Assembly (NCBI GenBank): GCA_030562195.1
Contig: CM060201.1
Coordinates: 21,278,454-21,342,453, forward strand
Length of the DNA stretch: 64,000 bases
From: Nipponacmea schrenckii
Taxonomy: Eukaryota; Mollusca; Gastropoda; Lottiidae
Direction of reading: 5' to 3'
Shown: positions 1 through 10,327 of the stretch, piece by piece
How positions within the stretch are numbered: position 1 is the first letter of the stretch
Layout: every line of letters begins with the position of its first letter
The notes under the pieces: model-generated
Database searches by the model: none
What the model saw: the letters and a program-made list of their open reading frames with translations, nothing else
What the model was told of the DNA's origin: nothing
Made by a program: the position numbers and the translations under genes

Positions 1-2
1 AT

Positions 3-1039
3 TTAGAAGCTCCTCTTCAAACAAAACTGATAGGAGATTTTATAGACATGCTCGACATTAAACCGAAAAAGAAGAGAAAACGGTGTAGACGTGGGATGAC
101 CAAATATCTAAAGGAAATAAACGAACATTATCCTGATGATGTTGTTACTTGCTATTTTTGGGTTGTTTTGGCAAATGTTGTAAAGCCAGAATTTAAAGAG
201 ACTTTACACAGAGAAGCTGAGGCGTTATTTCATGAACTTATAACAAAAGTTGATGTCCCGCAAGAAAATTTACAAGATGACTGTCATGCTGAGATGGAAC
301 TCGATCACACGGATCAGCTGAATTCTATTTTTATTGGTTGTGGTTTAATTGTGGATATTCTTAGTACTATATTATTGCCTGAGTACAGAGAACTGGTGCT
401 TACTGAAGTCCATACTTTATTCCAAAGAGTATGTTTTGATTTGTTTAAATTTCCAGTCGTGAAACGAAACAACATTGGTAGGTGACCTTTTTACTAGTAT
501 CCAATATACAAACAACTCGTCGTCAAAGAGATACGGTTTGGGCGCGGCAAGAAGAGATTGGGGAGTGGCTTGAAGACTTTGAGATGTGTCTTAATGAAAA
601 TTGGGGGTGGGTAAGTGAGATTGGGGAGTGGGTTGAAAAGGATTTATGGTGTCTGGATATTTTTCTGTCAAGTGATTTTTGTGCATTTTCAGAAGAAAAG
701 AAAAATGTAAAACCTACAGAAAGATTACCAACCTGGCATAAGGAAATACTGAGAAAAAATCACCTGAGTATTATGGAAAATGTTCGAGTTAAAGATATCA
801 TTGATTACTTGTTTAGTGCGGAAGTTTTAGATTGGAATGATATGGACGTGATAAAAACAAAATTAAAATCTGAGGGAAATCGAGAAGCTCTGGGACACTT
901 AATGGACATTCTCCATAAATCCAGTCATACAGTCTTGCCAATATTTATCGACTGTTTACGACATCATGGATATGGTAAAATTGCAGATTGTTTGCAGAAC
1001 GACATCGATTCTTTGAAAGTTAATGACGAAGAGGGATAA
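3..1039 (+). CDS. CARD-domain protein, 3' part (5' end outside window)
   Basis: Two exons are visible: 3-477 (open to the left edge, so partial) and 693-1039, ending in TAA. The intron 478-692 has a GT donor (GTAGGT), an AG acceptor after a T-rich tract, and matching phase 1. The C-terminal 90 or so residues form a CARD fold: they begin near WHKEILRKN, continue with the helix containing VKDIIDYLF, and end with HLMDILHKSSH and IFIDCLRHHGYGKIADCLQ, the classic last two CARD helices. The upstream exon is helical and Cys/Leu/Glu-rich, with a basic KPKKKRKRCRR stretch near residue 20, and is not recognised. CARDs recruit caspases or innate-immune adaptors by homotypic contact. The gene could be a caspase, an adaptor or an NLR-like protein; nothing visible decides. 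The ATG at 48 is internal to an open frame and need not be the start. Confidence 0.75.
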
Positions 1040-1364
1040 GGAAGTTGTCTTAATTTGGCCCGAGACGGTAATGTTACCCCTCTGGCACTGATTCTATTTC
1101 TTAAGTTGTAATTATTGTTCAATGTGTAATTGTGCTTTGACATATTCCTGTAGTAATGCCTTATTTTACTTTATACAAAGTTTCGCTTTTTGTTTTTCTT
1201 ATGATCAGTGAAGTTTAAAGTCTCCTAAGTAACCTCTTTCTTCATGAATATAAATTTCTTTTTTTTGTAGCTTTTTATTTGATATTCTTTTTTATTTCTT
1301 ATCTTAATTTAACATTTAAATGATAAATTCATTATTTATATCAAAATTAGTATTTTTATAATCA

Positions 1365-1403
1365 AATAAAATTTTGCAAATAAAATTAAATTTTTGCAAT
1401 AAA
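1365..1403 (+). terminator. Clustered polyadenylation signals of the CARD gene
   Basis: Three AATAAA hexamers lie at 1365-1370, 1379-1384 and 1398-1403, about 330-360 bases after the CARD-gene stop, in a very AT-rich tract. They are reasonable 3'-end signals. The next gene converges from the opposite strand. Confidence 0.45.
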
Positions 1404-1925
1404 CAATTAGTTTTTCACCTATTTAAAGAATATAATTCTGACAAAACGACACCAAGTTTATTTTTCGATTGCATAATAAGGAGTATGTAGAATGTGTCCT
1501 GTTAACAAAGTTTGATAATAAAGGACTGAAATCATGTATTTTATGCAATTTTAAAGAATATTCTACCTTATTATCTCCCTTTAAGAGTGGGATTAAAAAC
1601 CAAAAAAATGCTAAGAAAAATATTTTAATTTATTTTCAACATTCTGAGAGCAATATCTGAAATGAAAATTGAAATAGAAATTTTTTGAATTAGCTATGTG
1701 GACTCTCTGAAAGCAATGCTGAGTTAACAAATCTAAATACCAAATATATATAGTTATGTGTAGGCTACTCTCTTTAAGAGATCTTGAGGTGACAAATTCA
1801 ATCGTAGAGTGGCATCAGTCCCACCTCTTTCCAAAGACAAGGGCAAGAATTATGTCCTGTTACACGGCCAAGGCTTCTATATACACTGTATATACATATA
1901 TTTGATTCTTGCCTCTGACACTGGT

Positions 1926-4900
1926 TTAAAACATGATAGGCCTGCAGTTAACAATACTTACATAATCTATGTAACCATGGAAGTCTTTAAATCCGGTTCC
2001 ATGACCAAGTTGGAGAGCACATTTCGATCTTAGAATGGAACCTACAAAACAAACAAACTATTATTTGGAATAGTTCACAGTTAGGGTTTATTCTATATTC
2101 TTCCAAGGCAAAAGAAAGAAACGACTAGGCCAATGTAGATCTATATTTTACAAGGATAATAACTTAGGTTCACAAGTCTGTCGTGACAGGGATCCTTTTT
2201 ACCAGCTGGTCCTTGGCCAAACCTCTTGGCATTGATCTTTCCCGGATTATCCGTACTCATTTACAGCTTGGTAGACTGGAATTATGAGTGAAGATGAAGT
2301 ATTAAAGGTCATCGGACTTTCACACACCGTTCGAGATTAGAACTCACGTCCGACATTTTCAACGTATCCAAGGTAATGACGACATGACGTTAAGATCCAA
2401 CGCTCTAACTACTGTTTTATGGGACCCCATAACGATAATGTTCAATCGGATTTTTTCTTGATGTTCGAGATTATATTTTCTTACCTGTGCCAGTGCTTTC
2501 GTTTTTAATCCCGTCTACCGATCCCGTTATAGTGTGTTTATTGTAGTCAAGTGTGGCAACTTTCCAGTCGTTCTACAAAATATATATTGAAATCTAAAGA
2601 CGGTTACATAGAAAGAATGGGGTATATTATTATTGTATTATGGACTGGTGAACTAAGACGAGGCCTCAACACCAGCATTGGCTATCCTACGTGATGGGCC
2701 TAAGAGAAGAGGCTTTACCCCTTCCACACTTTCAGATTCGGTATTATACTAATTTGTACATAGTAAAACAATTGCCTGTGCTTGAAAATTATGTCACCCT
2801 TGCCAAACAATTCTTAAAAACAGCACTAAATGCTGAAGTCCGAGAAATTTGAAAAAAGGAGGAGTGGGACGGGGTTGGTCTCTCCTTCCTGACATGAGCT
2901 TGTAAGAAATGTTATCATTTCTACAGGAAAAAACATCCAACATACAGCTGAATATTGGTAAACATCTTGGCGTTGTCGAGAATCATCAGTCAGTCCAAAG
3001 TGCGTCACGGAACCAGTCGTCGTGATGATGATAGAAGCCTCCTCTCCGCAGTCTCCATTGGTAACCACTGCTTGTTCTTCAGTATCGTCTTCGGCAGCTT
3101 TATATCGTACCTCGATCTTAAGGTTGGACCTGATTAAATGTAAATATGTTAAGTCATGAATTTGTGTATTGGGGACACTGATAGCATCGATTTGCACCCT
3201 TCTTGTTTCAATCAGATGTCAGTGGTTCCTGTAATTAAGTATAAAATAAGTGTTTATGACGTCCATTATCACGAAATATGCGTGTTTCAAATTAAGCCCA
3301 ATAATGACGTCATCAAACACCTAGTTTTAATGGAATTGCAGGAACCACAGACGCCTGATTGAGAAATTAGAATGGTGTAGATTGATGCTATCAGAGTTCT
3401 CGATACACTTAAAGAATTAAGAAAACCTCTTTACAATCCCTTTAAAGCTTTGGGATTGAATACGTTAAGAATTAAATGACGATACAGGTCATTATAATAT
3501 TCTACAGAGGCGAGAATTCATTTGCTTAATGTACAAGAACGGGACGCCGGAGTTTAATTCTAAAATTTGACGCTGTTGGCAGGATTTGAGCTAATATATA
3601 ATTTGAGTAACTATTCTGATCGATATTCTTTGAATATTATTGAGTATGATACGTGCCTGAATTCAACGTTAGCTAAACGTAATATCTTGATATTGCCCCG
3701 TCCATTAAAATAAGCCAGACCGTCTTGTATGTCCACACCGTAATTATCATACTCCCCAGGTTCAGCTCCATCGAATGATATATCCACTATAGGTTTACAT
3801 TCTGTAATTATAAAACGAAATGAAACTGGAAGGACCACTCACCTTGAAACCGAATCACACAGTGAATAAATCCATGTGACTGAATGTCCTGTGGCCGAAT
3901 GTCATGTGACCGAAGATATTGTGACCGGATGTAAAGTGACTGAACGTCTTGCGACAGAATGTCCTCCAACTAAGATACAAAATGTGAAAATCCTAAACAA
4001 AGTGACCAATCTTCTGTGACCTATATTCATGTTGCAAATGTGATCAAGTGACAAAATTGATCAACGTGACCAAACTTCCGTGGCCTATTAATCACGTCAT
4101 GTTACCAGGCTTATTCAATACTTACGTTGCTGTGTATTGATGAGTTTAGAGTGTATACAAGAACATTGAACAGAGCTGTAGGCTGTACCAGGCGGGCAAT
4201 TCATTCTGTAAATAGTACTGCCAACTATCCAATCATACGACCACGGATCGTTATAAACAGCCTTGTGGGAACAAACTGAAATGAATTAGGCCAGGGGCTG
4301 TTGATTTTAGAATTTCCCATCCGGACATTTTAACATGAAGATTAAGATCTTGTATCAAATTAAAAAAATCTAGCACATTTGTATAGAAGATGTCCTACAG
4401 ATCAAAAATTGCAGTCAGTCATTGTGGAGCTCTAATCAGACATGCAAATATAGTTAAACTTACAGTCTAGAGCTCGAGTTAAACATGACTGGCAAATACA
4501 TGTAAATCAACAGTCTAGAGCTCTAATTAGACATGACTGGCAAGTACATGTTAATCCACAGTCGAGAGCTCTAGTCAGACATGGCTGTCAAATACTGGTA
4601 AATCAACAGTCTAGAGCTCTAGTCAGACATGGCTGTCAAATACTGGTAAATCAACAGCCCCGACCGATATTATCTGCATTGAAATGAAAAGGCTTTATCA
4701 TTAAACATTGAAGAGAACAAAATACAACTTGATAATTGATGATAATCGAAGTCACTAAGTACATGATGTCTTTAGTTTCCAAAATAATATTATTTGGGGT
4801 TTCTTAACTTATGAATTACCTTTCGTTTCTATTTTCCCGGTACACGAGTCGTGGCAGGAAGAATCTGAGATACAGGTCGAGTCTGTCTGGTAAGTTGATC

Positions 4901-7900
4901 CACTGCTACAACACCTTCCTACAGATCGTCTGTTCTCACAGGCCATAAACTGTCTACAGTTACCTCCCTTCTTATAACTTCTGATACTTCCCTGTCGACA
5001 TGGATCTGTAATGGAAAGAGGGGGGGGGGGGCTCAGTTAATCCACTTAAATGTAGTTCTATTCGACCCCGAAACTGCAACAGACTGCTGCTTTGCACAGA
5101 AGCTGAAAACCAGGGGGGTCCTAGAGGGGGGAAATTGGATAGTGTTCAATCCAATAGTGTTCTCCCAACTCACTCCACCCCCCTCACGGTAATCAGTACC
5201 CCACCCCCTTAAGTATGTAGGCTGACTGCGTTCCTGTATGGACCGTGTATATGGTACAATGGCTGTTCTATATGGATCAGAGAATATTACGTCTAAAGAA
5301 AACTAAAACTAAATAGCTTACTGCTTGATAGAGTTATAAAAAAAATGGCGTACCGTTCACGCAATCGACTTCACTAGGGAAATTACAGGCCAGTATCTGT
5401 TGATCCCAAAACAGTCCAAAAGAGCAGTTCTTCTCATGAGCTATCACGGCATCCGTGATCCGTTCACACTGTATAAACTTACTACAGTCCGATGTGTGAT
5501 GGTTGTATCCGATACCGTTATTTAAGATGCAACCCACACATTGAGGGTCCACGCTGGGTTGTTTTGTTGGTTCCGGTTTGATCGTGGACGCAGTCGTTGG
5601 ACCGTTGGTTGGAGCATTCGAAGGTTTTTCCGTTGGTGCTGGTGTAGGTGCTCTGGTTGGTACTTTAGTTGGTCTGGTTGTTGGAGCTGCAGTTGGAACA
5701 GCGGTTGTGGGTTGGTAAGGATGAGAAGGAGTTTCAGATCTCTCTGTAGTTGTTGATGGTCTAGTGCTTTCGGGATGCCCTGAATGAAGTTTAAATACAA
5801 CTATTAAATATTTCTCAAAATTATGTTTTTATGGTGGATTAAGATATGAAAAAATAATTTAGTTGGGTTTTCATTCTAAATACGTGGACTGAAATGAAGA
5901 GGTTGTATGGGTAAACCATTATTAGGCATTTGTGTAATATTATATATACTTACTATAGCAAATGTCCCCGGCCAGTTCTTTCAGCCTGTCGCTGAGCGTT
6001 GTAAAATCGTTCAACAGTATAACTTGATCTGAAGAGGAAGCAATATCCTGGAGTTCTGTATTGACGACGGAAAACCCTATACCGACTGCATACATGTCAA
6101 TACCGTAAATATTCTTAGCATTGTCCGCAGCCGTATAGGTAGACTGTTGGTTATTGGATTTTCCATCGGTGATGACTATACCGATAACCGGAACGCCGTT
6201 ACGAGCGTAGTTGTACTTCATAATGCTCATATTAGAGATACCGGCAGCCGTGTTGGTGGTCCCTTTAGGATGACTCAAACCACTGATGGTGGTCGTTAGG
6301 TATTCCTGATTTCCACTCAGGTTAATGATTCGGTCTATGTTAGTACTGTACAGGATGAACCCAAACCTCGTACCCTGCCCACTCACTGAAAGTTCAGTAA
6401 TCATGTCCACCACTGACGATTTCAGCACACTGAATTGCGAGTCCGAAACGCTCACAGATCCATCGGCTACTACAATGATTTCCAATGCACTGGATCCACA
6501 TGGTTTTGGTGTAGTCGGTTCCGGAGCTGTAGTCGGCTCTGGAGTGGTTGTTGGTTCTGGTGTAGTTGGTTCTGGTGTAGTTGTCGGTTCTGGAGTTGTT
6601 GTCGGTTCTGGAGTTGTAGTCGGTTCTGGAGTAGTTGTCGGTTCTGGAGTTGTAGTCGGTTCCGGTGTAGTTGTCGGTTCTGGAGTTGTAGTCGGTTCTG
6701 GTGTAGTTGTCGGTTCTGGAGTTGTTGTCGGTTCTGGAGTTGTAGTCGGTTCTGGGGTGGTTGTTGGTTCTGGTGTAGTTGTCGGTTCTGGAGTTGTAGT
6801 CGGTTCTGGAGTTGTAGTCGGTTCTGGAGTTGTAGTCGGTTCTGGAGTGGTAGTCGGCTCTGGAGTGGTTGTTGGTTCTGGTGTTGTAGTCGGTTCTTGA
6901 GTGGTTGTTGGTTCTGGTGTTGTAGTCGGTTCCGGAGTTGTAGTCGGTTCCGGAGTTGTAGTCGGTTCTGGGGTGGTTGTTGGCTCTGGCGTTGTAGTCG
7001 GTTCTGGAGTGGTTGTCGGTTCCGGAGTTGTAGTAGGTTCTGGAGTTGTAGTCGGTTCTGGAGTGGTTGTCGGTTCCGGAGTTGTAGTCGGTTCTGGAGT
7101 TGTAGTCGGTTCTGGAGTGGTTGTAGGTTCCGGAGTTGTAGTCGGTTCTGGGGCTGTAGTCGGTCCTGGAGTGGTTGTAGGTTCCGGAGTTGTAGTCGGT
7201 TCTGGAGTTGTAGTAGGTTCCGGAGTTGTGGTAGGTTCCGGAGTTGTTGTAGGTTCCGGAGTTGTAGTTGGTACTGTTGTAGGGGCTTGTGTTGTTGCTG
7301 CAATAAATAAATGAAATAAATAATTAGGTGTATTAGCTCGTGGCAAAGACCTCTTTTTATCTTATTAAGGTTTGGGCAATGTAAAACCAGTTAATTATTT
7401 ATTGAATCTTACCGACCCTTAACTAGCACCTGGTGGATTAATAGAGACGATAGGGGCGGTAGGGCTGTTGGAGATTAACACCCACCCTATCTAGTGACTC
7501 GTCAAGAGTCAACCAATTCAAAATATCACTGTACTTACTTTTACACACATCATTAGCGATACCCAGTAGGGCATCAGCAAGAGAATCAAAATCATATAGT
7601 CCAAGAATTTGGTTCTCATTAGACGCAATGGCGGCCATCTCCTCGGACGAATAGTAGTTTCCTACTCCGACAGCGAACATGTTGACTTTATAAAGGTTCT
7701 TTGCGTTACTAGCAGCCGTAGCCGTAGACTGGGCATTATTAGACAAACCGTCAGTGATGACTATACCAACACGAGGGACGCCATTTCGACCACGTGACTC
7801 CATCATGATGCTGAGATTTGAGATCCCGGCTGCAGTGTTGGTTTGACCTTTCGGGTGAGTAATTTGCTCTAACGAAGCAACTACCGAATTCGTTGTTCCG

Positions 7901-8749
7901 CTTAGATTGATGATTTTATCAACATTGGTGCTGTAGAGGATGAAGCCGAATCTGGTTCCGGTGTCGCTCAGGTCCAGATCGTAGACTAAGGTGATGATGG
8001 ATGACCGTAGCTTTTCAAAATCGGAGTCGGAGATGCTAACAGATCCATCAGCGACTACAACTACTTCCAGCTCAGCTTGACAATCTGTGAAAAACATTTT
8101 TATTTATCAGAATCAAGGTAACCAAATTTTTAATTGTCCGTGGCTCTGTTTAACTGTAGTTGATACAGTACAAACCGATGGCCAAATTCAGTGACACAAG
8201 AAAGGCGGCTATTGTTGACCAAGTATAAGACGAAGTTCACAGTAATAATAGCTTGAAATAGTGAAGATGTGATGCGAGAAAGGTGACTTTTATAGTCAAA
8301 GTTTGTAATAACTTGATACTGTGAAGATGTATAAGATGAAGTTTGTAATAGCTTGATATTGTGAAGATGTATAAGTTATGAAGTTTTGTAATAGCTTGAT
8401 ATTGTGAAGATGTATAAGATGAAGTTTGTAATAGCTTGACATTGTGAAGATGTATAAGATGAAGTTTGTAATAGCTTGACATTGTGAAGATGTATAAGAT
8501 GAAGTTTGTAATAAATTGATACTGTGAAGATGTTTAAGTTTGAAGTTTGTAATAGCTTGACATTGTGAAGATGTATAAAGTGAAGTTTGTAATAGCTTGA
8601 CATTGTGAAGATAAGGGGCGTAAGAGAAGGGCAAGGTAGGGCTGGGGTTTTGAGAAGAAGTGGTTACCTGCAAATGGTAGATTTTTAGCAGAACTGACAG
8701 AAAACAGCTGAATTAGTAACAAGAGGAAATTCCACTTTCTGGATTTCAT
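1926..8749 (-). CDS. Pif/BMSP-like shell-matrix protein (gene B): 2 VWA, TTTPEP linker, chitin-binding, laminin-G
   Basis: Ten coding exons on the minus strand join in frame to 1088 residues: 8749-8668, 8084-7539, 7297-5954, 5779-5354, 5005-4820, 4275-4126, 3801-3657, 3129-2946, 2572-2485, 2041-1926. Order of parts: signal peptide (starts MKSRKWNFLLLL); VWA 1 (residues 28-209) with MIDAS DGSVS and ITDG; a linker of about 42 TTTPEP units; VWA 2 (about 485-657); a second Thr/Pro linker; a textbook CBM14/peritrophin-A module (736-799, six Cys, GLFWD); two further Cys-rich chitin-binding-like modules (exons 5005-4820 and 4275-4126); and a laminin-G domain split over the last four exons, ending GYIDYVSIVNCRP. 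Introns up to residue 912 are all phase 1, as in shuffled extracellular modules. Pif and BMSP, which organise chitin and calcium carbonate in mollusc shell, share this architecture. The function is inferred. One intron (3656-3130) uses a GC donor. Confidence 0.85.
2150..2425 (-). mobile_element. tRNA-derived SINE, second family (SINE-2), near full length
   Basis: Read on the minus strand, the element starts near 2425 with an A-box-like TAGTTAGAGCGTTGG, has a B-box-like GAGTTCTAATCTC some 60 bases on, and ends near 2150 with CTTGTAAAATATAG. The same body (core GATCTTTCCCGGATTATCC on the plus strand) recurs at 29670-29830, 34730-34860, 42445-42665 and, inverted, at 53010-53225, with a 3'-end fragment near 59260-59330. 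This copy lies in the intron before the last exon of gene B. Confidence 0.7.
3868..3990. repeat. Degenerate short tandem repeat, about 16-17 bp period
   Basis: Repeated TGTGACCGAATGTC-like units lie in the gene B intron 4125-3802. Copies are diverged and no coding potential is visible. Confidence 0.6.
4425..4660. repeat. Tandem repeat of about 60 bp, about 4 copies
   Basis: Units share AGTCTAGAGCTCTAGTCAGA and a segment like TCAAATACTGGTAAATCAAC. They sit in the gene B intron 4819-4276. Confidence 0.75.
6510..7297 (-). repeat. Coding minisatellite: 18-bp unit encoding TTTPEP
   Basis: Within the third exon of gene B, roughly 42 tandem copies of an 18-base unit encode Thr-Thr-Thr-Pro-Glu-Pro with rare variants (TTTPGP, TTAPEP, TTTQEP). 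Variation is mostly synonymous. The product would be an extended, O-glycosylatable, acidic mucin-like spacer between the two VWA domains. The opposite strand has long open frames of VVVGSG type, which are only shadows. Confidence 0.9.
8225..8620. repeat. Tandem array of about 40-bp units (GACATTGTGAAGATG family)
   Basis: About nine copies of a unit containing AATAGCTTGACATTGTGAAG and ATGTATAAGATGAAGTTTGT lie in the first intron of gene B. The same core recurs at 14940-15000, 49790-50380 and 51920-52035. Confidence 0.85.
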
Positions 8750-8894
8750 TTTTTCTAAAAATAATAATAAAGAAAAACAAAACAGAACCAATATAGTAAA
8801 TGAATTTTTGAATACATTGTCTGTTTAAGAATTTGGGAGAACGTCCATTATCAACAGAGGGCTAGGAGATAAACCTAAACACGCGTGAAACTGT

Positions 8895-9015
8895 TAAGAA
8901 AGAAAGCTATCCCCTTCTTCGGCATTTCTTTCGTCCTTTCTTCAAGTTTATGGGAAGAAAGAAAGCTACCCCCTTCTTCGACCTTTCTTTCGTCCTTTCT
9001 TCAAGTTTATGGGTT
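8895..9015. repeat. Direct duplication of about 54 bp with inverted purine/pyrimidine arms
   Basis: Two near-identical copies carry GAAAGAAAGCT followed by TTTCTTTCGTCC and end in CAAGTTTATGGG. Each copy can fold, because GAAAGAAAG is complementary to CTTTCTTTC. This is non-coding sequence upstream of gene B exon 1. Confidence 0.7.
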
Positions 9016-10327
9016 TGACAAAGAAATCCACATTTTTCAACAAAATCACAATATATGAAGTAGAAAAGGGGGCATGAAATTTAAAAAATCGGAAAAAAGA
9101 TAATTGCAAGTTACATAAACTATTAAAAAAAAGAATAAATGTAAATATACAAATTAAAAAATCAAAGAATAATATTTAAAAATTCTGTGAAAGTGAAAAA
9201 GAATGTAAATACGATTGATCTTACATACCTGCGTTGCGCCGTGACAATGAAAAAAATCAAATGTATCAGTAGACCGTCATGTGCACGTTTTTTTTTTTCC
9301 AGGTGAAATATGGCCCGAATTTACAAGCGAGAGATGAAAGACGGTAGTAAATCTAGATATTTAGAAAGAACTTCAATTCGATCATCTGATGTCGAAACAG
9401 TTGAAATATATATCGCAGATTTATGAGGTTCTGTTTATTTGGTAATATTTGTAATTTATGACAGGGTATGGGGTTCATGCCAGGAGTAGATTGGCCCTAT
9501 TCTAGAAAACTTAATTTGAATAAATCCAGTATTAAGAAATATAGTAATTGCTTAATTGGATAATAAAACAGAGATTTAAATTTATTTAGTTATTGACCAA
9601 ACAGATGTCTAGGAAACTAAAATCATCTTAAGTTAAGTTTTTAAGAAACGTTAGATATACGCCATTATGGAGTATAATTTTGGTTTGTAACAAGCACCAC
9701 ACCGGTATAAACGATCCCTGTACGACTAGAATTTCTTTCTTTGACGTTATCCATAATCATCCTCATCATAAATTTTAAAAAAAATTTGGGGGGGGGGGGT
9801 GTGGTTGTTAGGGAAAAAGAAGGGGAGAGTGTGTTTTAGGTATCCTGTATAAAAAACAAATTACACTGTATATTGATAATTTATTAAAACGATAGTGGAC
9901 TTCAATATCAGTTTAACTGAGCATAACACAATAAACTTTCACCACTCCATCACCAAATAAATCAACTTGATTCTGAAATACATTACATTACAAGTCCGAA
10001 ATTAGAGATTACATCATCTCATATCATCATAACGTTGTTAATAATCATCTTCCTGCTTGATAACGACAAGAGAATAATTATTGAAACGTTGTAAAATAAA
10101 TAAACTCAGTAGTTGTTATTCCATAAACCTTAGTTATTATTATTATTATACTACCAATTACTAAATGCCATATAAGGAATAGATCATCTCTAATTATTGT
10201 TTTAGTAGATTTTTGTTTCCAGCTTTCTTGTTCAACTCGACATCGTTGAGTTGTGTTAGTGGATATTTTATCCGAAGGACAAATCGACAGCATTAGTTAA
10301 AGATTTTGGATAAAAAAAAGTGAAAAT
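9016..10327. other. Intergenic AT-rich spacer between genes A and B
   Basis: I find no supported exon here. It contains a palindromic, MITE-like AT-rich stretch around 9500-9660 (ACTTAATTTGAAT facing AAGTTAAGTTTTTAAG), a G-run near 9788 and simple AT sequence. A TTTATT near 9886 would read as AATAAA on the minus strand and could end gene A. Confidence 0.5.

Noticed and set aside
1810..1955. Minus-strand open frame after CTGCAG near 1944 as a further gene B exon
   Set aside because: It would need a 20-base intron; the unspliced reading ends naturally as the laminin-G C-terminus with a stop at 1926.
2640..2760. Minus-strand peptide VKPLLLGPS taken for a laminin-G exon
   Set aside because: The exon 2572-2485 (NDWKVATLDYN) fits phase and domain order directly, leaving no room for it.
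6325..7314. Long plus-strand frames of VVVGSG repeats and Cys/Phe/Trp repeats
   Set aside because: They are the antisense and shifted frames of the TTTPEP minisatellite of gene B; an 18-base period keeps all frames open.
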